From Chrysophaeum taylorii (lineage: Eukaryota > Sar > Pelagophyceae > Pelagomonadales > Pelagomonadaceae): a stretch of DNA of 64,000 bases. A program made the translations under genes and the position numbers. The number at the start of each line of letters is the position of its first letter. The first letter of the stretch is position 1. Below the pieces are notes generated by a model that did not search any database, was not told where the DNA came from, and saw only the letters and a list, made by a program, of their open reading frames with translations. The stretch covers positions 62,001 to 126,000 of the forward strand of contig JAQMWT010000427.1 of NCBI GenBank assembly GCA_029834535.1, read 5' to 3'. Positions 29,686-39,599 of the stretch are shown here, in pieces.

Positions 29686-30555
29686 ATGGTGTGCTCTGCG
29701 GCGGCTGCAGACTCGTTGTTGCGGGTTCCCGACGGGACGATCCTGCTGAACATTTACGACGTGGTCGGGCACCCGTTCAACTACCAGGCGGCCAAGTATC
29801 TTTTCGGGTGCGGGATCCACCACTCGGGGATACAGATCGGCATGCGCGAGTTTGGGTTCACGCTGGAGGGCATCGTGGTGACCGATCCCCACCGGATTCC
29901 GCGGTGTCGGTTGACGCACCGCGTCCTGCTGCTGCGGGACGCGACGGAAAGCCTCGTGCGGGGCGTCTTCGACCGCCTGCAGGCTTCCTTCACCGCCGAG
30001 ACCTACGATCCGCTCGAGTTGAACTGCAACGCGTTTTCCGACGCCTTTTGCCGCTGCCTCGGCCGGGAGCTCCCGGCTTGGGTGAATCGCGCCCCTAACT
30101 TGGCGCGATTTATGGGCGCAAAGTTTCGTCTCCGTCCCCCGAAGATCACCGCCCCCGCCCTCGAGTGGTCCAGGCTCTTGTTGCTGCCCGGAGAAGAAGA
30201 AGAGGAAGAAGAAGAGGAAGAGGAAGAGGAAGAAGAAGAAATGACGTCGTCGTCGTCGTCGTCGTCGAATACCCCCTGGCTTCGGCAGGTCTCGCCTTCG
30301 AGCGTCGCCGAGGTCGCCAGGCTTCCGTTGTTGGGGCCGCCGTCGTCGTCGCGCTCGGCGCACATCCCGGCGCTCTGGATCGGCCCGATCTCCGCTATCC
30401 ATCGTACACCGTCCCTCAAACTCCCGCCGGGCGTCCACCACCTCGTGGGGAACCAGGACCGCGTCCTCGAGGCCTCCACCATCGTCGTCGACTTGGATGA
30501 CGACGCGGCGGCGGGCCGTCGTCGACGCGGTCGTCGTCGTCGTCGTCAGTCTTAA
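29686..30555 (+). CDS. PPPDE (DeSI-type) cysteine isopeptidase with acidic tail
   Basis: 289 residues. The PPPDE fold covers about residues 18-145: ILLNIYDVVG, YLFGCGIHHSGIQIG with catalytic His (45 or 46), an EFGFTLEGI strand, and ELNCNAFSDAFCRCL with catalytic Cys114, then LPAWVNRAPNLARF. PPPDE proteins are papain-like deSUMOylases or deubiquitinases. After the domain, a run of 17 Glu residues is encoded by GAA/GAG repeats, followed by a Ser run and a basic C-terminus (RRRRGRRRRR). These tails are repeat-derived and likely variable in length. It starts 71 bp after the JmjC stop, in the same direction. Confidence 0.88.
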   Translation: MVCSAAAADSLLRVPDGTILLNIYDVVGHPFNYQAAKYLFGCGIHHSGIQIGMREFGFTLEGIVVTDPHRIPRCRLTHRVLLLRDATESLVRGVFDRLQASFTAETYDPLELNCNAFSDAFCRCLGRELPAWVNRAPNLARFMGAKFRLRPPKITAPALEWSRLLLLPGEEEEEEEEEEEEEEEEMTSSSSSSSNTPWLRQVSPSSVAEVARLPLLGPPSSSRSAHIPALWIGPISAIHRTPSLKLPPGVHHLVGNQDRVLEASTIVVDLDDDAAAGRRRRGRRRRRQS

Positions 30556-30631
30556 GACAAAAATAATACCAATTTTGATGATAGAAGAAGAAAGAAATCG
30601 CCACCACCACCACCACCAAACAACATCATCA

Positions 30632-32143
30632 TCACAAGTCGCGGGCGAGTTTGGCGTGGATGCTGATGATCGCGGCGCAGAGATCGTCGTCGTCGTCGAG
30701 GGCCGCGCGTATGGCGGTCGGAGAGACGTTGAGCGGGGGCCCCAAAAAGGTCGCGAGCTTGGGGGCGAGGGCGTCCATCAGCAAGGAACGCGAAGCCAAC
30801 TTTGGGGGCTTGCCGTCCCTGACGGCGTCGAGGGCCTTGGAGCCCGCGCGAGCGAGGCGCGCCAAGCGAGCGGCCGCGGAGAGGGCCTCGCGCTTGTCGG
30901 GGTCGCCTCGAGGGGCGACGTCCTCGGCGAGGTCGCCGACGTAGGCTCGGGCTTGCGAGGTCGCGAAGGCCAGCAGGGTTTCCTCGAGCTTGGCGGCCTT
31001 TTTCGGGTCGGTGGACTTGAAGAGGGCCCAGGAATCGTCGATCGCAAAGGCGAGCCCGTCCCAGAAACGAGTCGCGTCGGTCTCGCGGAGCTGATCGAGG
31101 GCTCGCTCGTACGAGGCGAGGCGGTCGTCGATGACCTTGCGGCCGAGGCCGTGGAGCATCGCGTCGCGGGCGCGCGAATCTCGCTCCTCGTCGACGAGTC
31201 CGAAGAGCGCCCGCGCGACGGGCGGGACGTACTCGTTTCCGGCGCCGCGCGCCGCGTCCCGGAGCGAGGTTCCAAACCCGAATCGTTCGCGCGCTTCGTC
31301 GTCGACGACGGGCGAATTTTCGACCGTTGCGGCGAGGGGACCCCGGCGGGCCTCGAGGAGGGCCGCGAGGTCGTCGGTCTCCTTCTTCGTGAGCCGCTTT
31401 TTTACCTTGCGGAGGTCGCGCGACAACCGGAGCCACAGCGACACCGCGGCTCCCAAGCGGTTCGCTCGCGCGAGCTCGTCGATTTCGTCGAAGGCGTCGG
31501 CCCCAAACTCCTCGTCGTCGTCCGAGTTTGCGCGCCGACCCATAGGCGTCACCGATCGTCGCTCGGCGGATCGCCGCGGCTCCTCGCTCGCGCCGCGCCG
31601 CCGATCGACGGAGGGCTCGCGGCTCGAACCGCGTCTGAACAGCGACCGCGGGTCGTCGCGCCGCGGCTCCTGGCTCGCGCCGCGCCGGGGGTCCACCTGC
31701 CTACTAGGCTGCTGCTGCGGCGGCGGTGTTGGTTCCTGGCTCAGCCCGCGCCGCCCGCGACGTGGCTGCGGGCCGCCCTCGCGCCGACGCCCGCGCCTGC
31801 CGTTGGCGTTCTCCGCTCGGGGCTCGTTCTCGCCCAGCGACTCGGCCAAGGCGTCGTCCAGTTCCGCCAAGCCATCTTCGAACTCGCGCAGATGCTGCAC
31901 CATCCGGCTCAGCTCGAGGGCCGTCGCCCGGATCTTTTTGGTCGCGGCGACGTAGGTCGAAGCCTGGTCCTGGGCCCCCCGAAGCAATCCATCGTTCGCG
32001 ACCTCGCGCAACGTCCTCAGATTCTCGAGCTGCTGCCGGATCTGCTGGCCCGTCCCTGCTTCGCGACACACCCCCTGGACGTACTCCTCGGCCTCGAACT
32101 GCGCGTGGGCGAAGATTCGGAGCTCGGGAGCGAGCCGAGCCAT
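30632..32143 (-). CDS. exocyst EXO84-like subunit
   Basis: 503 residues, single exon. Residues 15-90 match the conserved start of Exo84/Vps51-type tethering subunits: FEAEEYVQGVCREAG, then LRTLREVAND, then STYVAATKKIRATALELSR, a long coiled coil. Residues 100-205 are a low-complexity linker with repeated RRGxSxEPRR units (RRGASQEPRR, RRGSSREPS, RRGASEEPRR). Residues 215-500 are helical, like the cullin-repeat fold of the C-terminal Exo84 domain (FDEIDELARANRLGAAVSLW; ALFGLVDEERDSRARDAML). Exocyst tethers secretory vesicles to the plasma membrane. A different CATCHR subunit is possible. It is head-to-head with the next gene, 114 bp apart. Confidence 0.65.
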   Translation of the reverse strand: MARLAPELRIFAHAQFEAEEYVQGVCREAGTGQQIRQQLENLRTLREVANDGLLRGAQDQASTYVAATKKIRATALELSRMVQHLREFEDGLAELDDALAESLGENEPRAENANGRRGRRREGGPQPRRGRRGLSQEPTPPPQQQPSRQVDPRRGASQEPRRDDPRSLFRRGSSREPSVDRRRGASEEPRRSAERRSVTPMGRRANSDDDEEFGADAFDEIDELARANRLGAAVSLWLRLSRDLRKVKKRLTKKETDDLAALLEARRGPLAATVENSPVVDDEARERFGFGTSLRDAARGAGNEYVPPVARALFGLVDEERDSRARDAMLHGLGRKVIDDRLASYERALDQLRETDATRFWDGLAFAIDDSWALFKSTDPKKAAKLEETLLAFATSQARAYVGDLAEDVAPRGDPDKREALSAAARLARLARAGSKALDAVRDGKPPKLASRSLLMDALAPKLATFLGPPLNVSPTAIRAALDDDDDLCAAIISIHAKLARDL

Positions 32144-32257
32144 ACTGTAGTACTAGTAGTACTAGTACTAGTAGTAGTACTGCCTGCGTCGTCGTCACCG
32201 AACAACAAGAACGGACCGATATCTCTCTCTCTCTCTCTCGTCTTCATCATCATCATC
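32144..32257. promoter_or_regulatory. probable bidirectional promoter, EXO84-like / SH3-KOW-like gene pair
   Basis: Only 114 bp separate the two divergent start codons. The segment holds a run of GTA/CTA triplets (32145-32180, imperfect palindromes) and a (CT)n tract (32222-32239), and no TATA box. Both 5' UTRs must be short or overlap. Confidence 0.6.
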
Positions 32258-34509
32258 ATGGAGTGGAAGGTGGGCCAGCGGTGCGCGATCGTGGACACGG
32301 CCAACGTGCTCGCGCGATGCCCCGAGCTCGTCGGGTCGATCGGGGAGATTCGCGCGCTCCCGAAACCCCCGAGCAAGTGGATCGACGTGCTCGTGTGCGA
32401 CGGACGCGTCTTGAAGCTCCAGCCCTCGGCGCTGCAGGCCGTGTCGACGAGCCGCAGCAGCGCGACGGCGTTTTCGCGCGAAGAGGACGTCGAGTCGGAC
32501 GACGAGAATTCGACGAAAATGTCCCACGCCCAGTCCCTCAAGAAGGGGACCCAGGTGACGATCCATCGCACGGAGAACGTGCAGCAGCGCGCGCCGCACC
32601 TCATCGGACGCGTCGGCACTATTAAAGAGGTTCCCCAGCACCCGAACACCTGGTTCAAGGTGCAGTTTGCCGACCGCCGCGTCTGCACTTTCCGACCCTC
32701 GGCGCTCCGACGCGTCGACGACGCCTCGGCCTCGGTCGACGCGTCCTCGGAGAGCGCGACGCCCGTCGCGCCGGCGCCCGCCCCGGCGCAAAAGCCGACG
32801 CGCGGAGGCAAGCCCGGCGGCAAGCCCGGGGCGGCGAAGCGCGCCGCCCAGGCCGCCGCCGCCCAGGCCGCCGCCGCCCAGGCCGCCGCCGCCGAGAAGG
32901 ACGACGAAGAGGACGAGGGGGACCGGCGCCCCGCGGCCAAGGACCGCGCGCTCCGCCTTTTGTCGTCGGTCGACGCCGACAAGTGGGTGGGCATGTACGT
33001 GAAAATTCGCGTCGGCCGCCTCGGCGGCACGATCGGGCGCATCATGCGCTCGGGAAACGGCTGGGTCCAGCTCCGGACGTTGCGCGGCGAAGTCGCCAAG
33101 CGGGCCTACGAACTCGAGCTCGTCCCCGACGGGGATCCGCTCCCGCGCCTCGACGACGACCCGACGCCGCCGCCGCCCGCGCCCCTCAAGGACCGCGCCC
33201 CGCCGCGGGCGCCCGCGCCCGCGCCGGCCGCTATCATGTCGGCGACCAAGGCGACCACGAGAGGGGCGGCGCGCCAAAGCCAAAGGGGGGCCCGCAACCT
33301 CGAGGACGACGCCGACGCCGCCGCGTCTTCCTCAAAGGCGGGCGACGACGACGGCCTCTCCGACGCGGCCGCGGCGGCGGCTCCATCGACCACCACCGCT
33401 GCCGCCTCCGCCGAGACAAAGAAGAGCGCCGAGCCGCCCAAGCCCAAGCCGGGCGCCGACGCGAAATCAAACATCATGAGCCGCGGTCAGAGCGGTCGCG
33501 CGGGGTCCTCGTCGGCCAAGCAGTCGGCCTACCGCGACTCGGTCCGCAAGCACCTCGAGCGCCAGCGCGACAAGTTCAAAGACCGGCCAAACCTCGCCGA
33601 GTGGCTCGAAAGGCTCCAGGGCGGCCGCTGGGACTGCAACGAGAGCGCGGGGGGGGCCTACGTCGACGCCTACGCCGAAGATTCTCCGGGCGACGACGAC
33701 GAGCGCGACGACGAATCTCCTTTGGTCGGACCGCGCTGGCTCCGCCGCGCGCGCCGCCGCGCCGCCGACGACCGCGCGGCCACCTCTCTTCCCGGGTGTC
33801 CTCTCTGTCGCGTCGAGAAGCTCGACGGACCCTGCTGGAACGAGCGCTGCCTCGCCTCGCCCGTCTACGCCCCTCTCTTCGACGACGCCAACGAGGAGGA
33901 CTGGCGCCGGCCGACCGACACGCTCTCCAAGCGGCCCCACGCCTGCGACATCGTCGACTATCTCAGCAAGGCGCCGCGCGTCCAGCTCCCGGCACGTTCC
34001 GAGCCGAGGACCGACGACGGCAAGCAGTATCTCTACCTCCAAGCTGACCTCTCGGACGTCGTCGCGCCGGAGCCTCCCCCCGAGTATCGCGCGATCGTCG
34101 CGAGGCTCGAGGCGGAGGACCGCGAGCGTGCCGAGGACGCGCGCGCGGCCGCCGAGGCGGCCGAGGCTGCGGCGGAGCGAGCCAGGGCCGCGGCGCCCGC
34201 GTCGTCTCCCGTTTCGCCGCAGCAGCAGCAGCCCGCGGACGCCGGCCTGAAGATGGCGGAGGACGACGACGCTCGGGCGGCGCCAACGCCCTCGGACGCC
34301 GCCGACGCCGCCGAGGTCCTTCCTCCGGCGGCAGCCGAGCACCCGTCGTCGTACCGGCAGCAGATGCCCGACGCTGTGACGACGGCGGCGGCGGCCGCCG
34401 CCGCGGCGGCGGCAGCGACGGCGGCGGCGGAGGCGGCGAAGCCCGCGGCCGCGAACGGGGACTACGACGTGCTCGAAACGAGAAACGATTACGGCGGCGG
34501 CCCATCCGC

Positions 34510-34543
<34 letters not shown>

Positions 34544-35608
34544 GATTCGCGGTTCGAGCGATTTGACGGACATCGAGAGATGAGCAAATTAGAGGGTCGG
34601 CACCTCGATATGAACAGCAACAAGCGGCCCCGCGAGTACGACGACGACGACGACGACGACGAGGACGACGAAGAAGAAGACGAAGAAGAAGACGAAGAAG
34701 AAGACGAAGAAGAAGAAGAAGATCCGGCCGCGACGCGCGGCGAGGACGGCGTTAAGAAGCCGCGGCGTGACTTGTACATTCCGCCAGACGCCGGTCGCGA
34801 AGAGTTTCGCCGCTACGCCAACGGCCAGGCCTTCTACCCGCAGCACGAGGAGGAGGAGGAGGAGGACGAAGAGGACGAGGAGGACGAGGAGGACGAGGAC
34901 GAGGACGAGATGCCGTCTTCCGAGTACCGGGGGTACGACGGAGGCGGTCGCCACCCGGGGGAAATGCGCCGGTACGAAGACGACTACGACCAGCTCTACG
35001 AGCAGTCCTACTACCCGCCGACGATGCCGCCCCCCGCGCTGGCAGAGCACCGCGACGAGGGGTCGATGCCCCCTCCCGGAGCGCGCGAGAAGCTCGCTAC
35101 GTCGGAAGACGAGGATCGTCGTCGCTACGAGGACGAGCAGCGCCGCCTCGAGGAAGACCGCCGCGCGCGACGAATGAGCGAGGAATCGGAACGATACGCG
35201 ATGATGGCCGCCGCCGCCGCCGCCGCCTCGAGGGGGCCTCCCCCCGACAAGCAGGCCCCCTCGTCGCTCGGCAAGGATCTCCTGCAGCCGCGACCTTTTG
35301 CGCTACCGCCGCTCGAGGAGAGCCAGCGCCCCCACCGTCCGCACCGCGGTCCACCCCTCGGCGTGGCTCTCGCCGACGACCACAAGCCGCAGTTTGCTTT
35401 GCCCCCCTCGGAGGAGGAGCTCCGTCAGCGCCTCGGAGACGCGCCCCTCGGCCGCGAACACGATCCCTCCTGGCCGCCCATGCCCCCCAAGATCTCCGGG
35501 CCGCAGATCTTCCCTCCGCAGCCCGCCCGCTTCCCGCCGCCCGCGGCCTCGGAGATCGTTGCCGATGCCGCCGACCACGAAACAACAGCCAACAAGCCAT
35601 ACAAGTAG
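32258..35608 (+). CDS. large acidic nuclear-type protein with SH3/KOW-like repeats
   Basis: 1116 residues from the ATG at 32258, which follows a CT tract; the frame is open for 1.7 kb upstream, but that part is antisense to the EXO84-like gene. Two related ~60-residue beta modules open the protein: VGQRCAIVDTANVLARCPEL...GSIGEIRALPKPPSKWIDV and VTIHRTENVQQRAPHLIGRVGTIKEVPQHPNTWFKV. A third, VKIRVGRLGGTIGRIMRSG, lies near residue 250. These look like SH3/KOW barrels. Ala, Asp/Glu and Pro tracts fill the rest, many encoded by GCC/GAC/GAAGAC repeats, plus a possible zinc-binding CPLCRVEKLDGPCWNERC near residue 510. I do not recognise the family; a chromatin or transcription role is speculative. 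Confidence 0.7.
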
Positions 35609-35940
35609 CGTCTTCTTTTTGCAAGCCACCTCTCGTTCCTCCTTCTTTCTCGATCACTCTCTTTTTGGGTCGTATACTGTACTCTCGGTGGCGCCGAATT
35701 TTGGTGGTGGTGGTGGTGGTGGTGGGTGGTGCCTCGCCGTGTTTTTTTTGTTTGCGTTCTACTACTACGACTACTACGTAATACGGACGGAGTGGCGCTC
35801 TCTCTGATTAGAGAAAGGAAAGAAACCAAAAAAACCACTTCCGCCGCGCGCAGAGGGGGAAGTTATGGGAAGGAGCGTTCTTCTTCTTCTTCTTCTTGTG
35901 TCGAGGATGGGCCTTACGACGCTGATAATAGTGGTGGGAT
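35609..35940. other. intergenic spacer, convergent genes
   Basis: It lies between the stops of the SH3/KOW-like gene and the C-CAP gene. It contains a (GGT)n tract at 35702-35729 and a (TTC)n tract at 35878-35896, and otherwise nothing recognised. The long minus-strand frame here is unspliced intron-downstream sequence of the C-CAP gene. Confidence 0.7.
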
Positions 35941-36469
35941 TCAGCCGTAGAGTTCCTGCGATTAGGAGAGAGTGAGCGGAAGAACAAAAAATTAGTCTCA
36001 CGGAAACGGCGCTGGTGATCTTGCCGTCATCGCCGAGGGTGTGGACGAACTGCTCGGGGATCGGAACTTCGACCATCTCGTCTCCTTTGCCCATGTAGGT
36101 GATCTGGACGTCCGAGTGCTGCGCGGTCGAAAGCTGACACTTCTTGGCGTCGTCGCTCATCAAAAAAATATTACAACCGACAGTCTTGTCGACGCTCGCG
36201 CTCGGACAGGACCCGGAGACCTGAAACTGTATTTTTTTCGAGTTGGTGACTTCGACCGTCCCGACGACGTTCTCCATCAATACTTGGGTTTCGTCGCAGT
36301 TGTCGATGGCCACCGAGGCGACTTTTCCCTTGATGATCACGGTGGCCTTGGCGCACTTGAAGATGTAGACGGTCTGGTGCAGCGCCGTGTCGGAAATCGT
36401 CACGGTGCCCGTCGCGCCATCGACGGTCCACTTCTTCGAGTCGGGAGACAGCACGGCTTCTCGGCTCAT
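35941..36469 (-). CDS. cyclase-associated protein C-terminal (CARP) domain-only protein
   Basis: Two exons: 36469-36002 and 35955-35941, split by a 46-nt intron. The spliced protein is 160 residues ending KITSAVSELYG, which matches the usual CAP ending. The domain is the beta-helix of CAP/Srv2: WTVDGATGTVTISD, VYIFKCAKATVIIKGK, VAIDNCDETQVLMENV, EVTNSKKIQFQV, SVDKTVGCNIFLM and ISTAQHSDVQ-like strands. The domain binds ADP-actin and recharges it with ATP. The normal protein also has an N-terminal helical domain and Pro-rich linker; these are absent, as in the short C-CAPs of apicomplexans. It is convergent with the SH3/KOW-like gene and 122 bp from the start of the carrier-fusion gene. Confidence 0.92.
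35956..36001 (-). other. intron of the C-CAP gene (46 nt)
   Basis: Donor GTGAGA, a CTAAT branch-like sequence, acceptor AATCGCAG, phase 0. Splicing replaces a 75-residue non-conserved tail by ELYG and a stop, the expected family C-terminus. Confidence 0.92.
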
Positions 36470-36591
36470 GAATGAATGAATGATGATGTTCTGAAGAAGA
36501 AGAAGAAGAAGAAGGATTTGAAGGCTTTTTGAGTAGACGTCGTCGTCTGGTCCGGTGGGAATATCCTTAACGGATTCGCAGTTGAGGAGGC

Positions 36592-39063
36592 ATGACGCTG
36601 TTCGCGCTGGCTTTCGTCATCTCGGGGAGGAGGACCCCCGTTGCCGTCGCGCCGCGGTACGCGGTGAACGCGTCGAACCGGCGGCAGCTCGTCGCCACCG
36701 CCGCCGCCGCAGTCGTGGTGGCGGTCCCGACGACCTTGGCGGCGGTCGGGGGGGAGCCGGAGAAAATCCTGTCGAACCCCGCGCTCGTGTGGCGCGAAGC
36801 CCAGAGCCTCAAGACTTGTGCGCCGTCGGTGGCACGGCGGGTGTTCGGGGAGCGGTTCGTATCGTACCTGGCGCGGTTTTTGCTCGCGTACGACCGGGGA
36901 TCGCGGCTCTTCTGGCGCGCGACGGCCGACGAAGTACCGCTCGGCTGGGACGAACCTCGCGCCCGGCGGAAGCGCGCCGAGCAGTTCGCCGAGTTCGCCG
37001 CCTCGGTCGAGGCGGGGCTGTGTCCCTACGCGGAGAAGAGCGACGGGACCCAGCTTGGCGTCCGGCAGCTCGTGAGCCTGCTCCGGTCCCGGTACGGTCA
37101 ACTCCCGGACGCGGCGCGCCAGCTCGCGTTATCCCTATCGCTCCTCGAGCCGCCCTACCAGCCGAACGACGCGATCGCCGCGCTGAGCGCCAAGGCCCAG
37201 AACGCCTCGGTCGTCGCGGTTTCGCTCGATGACCCGGGGGTGTTCGTGGGGACGAAGGCGGCCGTCGCGGACGCGACGCTTTTCGCGACGCTCGCCGCCC
37301 CGCCCGCGCTCGCGTCGTACGGCGGCTATTCTTCAAAACCCGCCACTTTCGGATCTCCGGTGGTCTTGCGACCGACCGGCCGCGTCGTCGGTTTTCGGGT
37401 CGAGGACGGCGGCTGCGGCTACGATCCGAACCGACCCCCAGAGGTGCGCGTCGCGCCTCCCGTCGTCGGCGCCGAACAGACCGAGCGGGCGGCCGTCGGC
37501 CGCGCCGTCGTCGACGCCGCCCAGGGTCGCATCAGCCGCATCGTCGTCGAGGATTCGGGAGCAGGCTACGACGACGCCGATCCCGCGAGCGTCGAAATCG
37601 AACCCGCCCCCGACGCTTCTCGATGCGGCGCCGTCCCTTCCGCCACCGCTCTTCTCGAGTGGGAAATCGCGGCCGTCCGCGTCGACGACGCGACGAACTA
37701 CGGCTACACGACCGCCCAGCCCCTCGATATTATCGTCCAAGGATTCGACGACAACATCCACGTCGCCCGGCCCCCAAAGCTCCGGGCTCTGCTGAGAATA
37801 GCGCGCCAGGACGACTCGACCCTCTCGACGCGATGGGCGCCGCGCGACGCCGCGAGCTCCTCGCTGACGGCGCTCTTATCGCCCTCGTTTGGCGTCCCGC
37901 TCTGGACGGGGACCTCCCACGCTTTTCCCGCGCGCGCCTTCGGCGCGATCCGCCCGGCCCGCGCCGTCAAGCGCGACGTCGACTTGACCGCCTGGCAGCT
38001 CGCCCGCCTCGCGATCGCGGGGGCTTTCTGCACCTCGGCCACGCGCGCGGCCCTGAACCCCCTCGAACTCGCCAAGACGCGCAAACAGGCTGGCCGCGAA
38101 AAAAAAAAAAAAGAAGAAGAAGGAGAAGCGAGGTGGGTCGGCGTCGACGCCAACGCCGCGTCCGGCGCGGCGCTCGGCGCCTGCTCCTTCGCGGTCTACG
38201 AGCTCCTGCGGCGCCAGATCCCTCGCCTCGCCCAGTCTTTAACCGGCGACCCCTCGCTCGCCGCCGCCTTCGAACTCCCCATTTCCCTCGCGGCCTCGGG
38301 CGGCGCCGTCTTAGTCGCCGCCGCCACCGTCGCGCCCTTCGAAGCCGCCAAGGTCCGCATCATGCTCGGAAACGTATCCTCGCTCGCGGCCGCCCTCGTC
38401 GACATCTACGACGCCGCGCCCGCGCCTCGCCTCCTCGGCCTCTGGTCTTCGTTCTGGCCTCTCGTCGCGCGAGAGCTCCCCTTCACCACGGCCAAACTCC
38501 TCACCTACTCCTCCGCGCAGGCGGCCCTCTTCGCCCTCCTTCCCGCCGCGAGGGAGCGACCCGTCGCCGCGCTCGCCGTTTCCTGCGTCAGCGGCGCCCT
38601 CGCCGGCGCGGCCGGCGCCGTCCTCTCCGCGCCCGCCGACGCCGTCGTCACCGAGCTCGCGACCGGCAACCACGGCACCGACATCAAACTCGCCCTCGCC
38701 GCTATTCTCGGACGAAACGTCGACGTCGACGAGGCCGCCCTTTCGAAGCACCACCACCACCGTTACCATTTTGAGAATTCCACGTCCGTCTCGCTCGACG
38801 ACGCGCGCTCGGCAGATCTTCCATCCTCCTTTGATGATGATCCCAGACAACAACAGCCGTGCCAAAACAACGACGACGTCCGCGCGGCGCTCCCTCGCCT
38901 CTTCGCGGGCGTTCAGGAGCGCATGCTCCTCTTCTCCATCGTCATCACGGTCCAGCTCGTCCTCTTTGATTTTTGTCGCTCGCTCCTCAAAGTTTCTCCG
39001 GACGACCTCGCCCTCTCCCTCGACATTTTCGCCGATCGACTCTCCTTCTACGACTATATCTAG
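36592..39063 (+). CDS. mitochondrial-carrier-like protein with plastid-type leader and GxGY repeats
   Basis: 823 residues. Residues 1-55 resemble a bipartite organelle leader (MTLFALAFVISGRR; then SNRRQLVATAAAAVVVAVPTTLAAVGG, a twin-Arg, thylakoid-like hydrophobic core). Residues about 265-340 hold two similar motifs, GRVVGFRVEDGGCGYDPNRPP and GRISRIVVEDSGAGYDDADPA. The C-terminal 350 residues are a carrier fold: ARLAIAGAFCTSATRAALNPLELAKTRKQ, VAPFEAAKVRIMLG, LPFTTAKLLTYSS, and SCVSGALAGAAGAVLSAPADAV, equivalent to the P-x-[DE]-x-x-K helix kinks. An Arg/Lys/Glu run near 505 comes from an A12 tract and GAA repeats. It is probably a plastid-envelope solute carrier; the transported substrate is unknown. 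The N-terminal 430 residues are unlike ordinary carriers. Confidence 0.7.
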   Translation: MTLFALAFVISGRRTPVAVAPRYAVNASNRRQLVATAAAAVVVAVPTTLAAVGGEPEKILSNPALVWREAQSLKTCAPSVARRVFGERFVSYLARFLLAYDRGSRLFWRATADEVPLGWDEPRARRKRAEQFAEFAASVEAGLCPYAEKSDGTQLGVRQLVSLLRSRYGQLPDAARQLALSLSLLEPPYQPNDAIAALSAKAQNASVVAVSLDDPGVFVGTKAAVADATLFATLAAPPALASYGGYSSKPATFGSPVVLRPTGRVVGFRVEDGGCGYDPNRPPEVRVAPPVVGAEQTERAAVGRAVVDAAQGRISRIVVEDSGAGYDDADPASVEIEPAPDASRCGAVPSATALLEWEIAAVRVDDATNYGYTTAQPLDIIVQGFDDNIHVARPPKLRALLRIARQDDSTLSTRWAPRDAASSSLTALLSPSFGVPLWTGTSHAFPARAFGAIRPARAVKRDVDLTAWQLARLAIAGAFCTSATRAALNPLELAKTRKQAGREKKKKEEEGEARWVGVDANAASGAALGACSFAVYELLRRQIPRLAQSLTGDPSLAAAFELPISLAASGGAVLVAAATVAPFEAAKVRIMLGNVSSLAAALVDIYDAAPAPRLLGLWSSFWPLVARELPFTTAKLLTYSSAQAALFALLPAARERPVAALAVSCVSGALAGAAGAVLSAPADAVVTELATGNHGTDIKLALAAILGRNVDVDEAALSKHHHHRYHFENSTSVSLDDARSADLPSSFDDDPRQQQPCQNNDDVRAALPRLFAGVQERMLLFSIVITVQLVLFDFCRSLLKVSPDDLALSLDIFADRLSFYDYI

Positions 39064-39599
39064 GTCGGGACTGGCCATATCTGTCTGTCCCGGGGCCCTT
39101 GTTTCATAATATATTATTGTTTCGGTCGGTGGTGACGCCGCATTAGTAGTAGTAGTGAGTGATGATTACCCCCACACTTTCTCTTTTTTTTTTTTCAAGC
39201 GCCAACTTGCTGCAGAATTCCTCGTCTTAGCTTCTCGGCCGGCCGGGGGCACTTGCTTTCATCATCGGCATCAGGTTTTCGTCGAATCGGACACCCACGT
39301 CGGAGCCGCCAGAAGTCGATATCGACGGTGTTTCTTCACAACAACAACAACAACAACAATGACGACATGGGCGGGTGGGCGAAAGTGACGACGTGGGCGA
39401 CTGACTGACTGACTACTATCTGGGTGTGCATTTATTATCTAAAAATTAACTGGGGTGGTGCACCACCACCACCGCGCTCTCGCCTCGCCCTTCGGTCGGT
39501 TCGCGCCTTAAATACCTGCTCCTGTACAGCAGTCCGCCTATCGACTGCCGACGAGGTCTCCTGGAATACACTAATATAAATGTAGGGCGGGGGCTACGA
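39064..39599. other. intergenic spacer, convergent genes
   Basis: It lies between the carrier-fusion stop and the sulfotransferase stop. It contains a T12 run, (CAA)n at 39341-39358, (GACT)n at 39399-39413 and a CCACCACCACC run. No gene was seen. Confidence 0.7.

Noticed and set aside
30497-32257. A 1.7-kb upstream extension of the 1116-residue gene.
   Set aside because: It is the antisense of the EXO84-like gene, with no ATG in a good context and atypical composition; translation should start at 32258.
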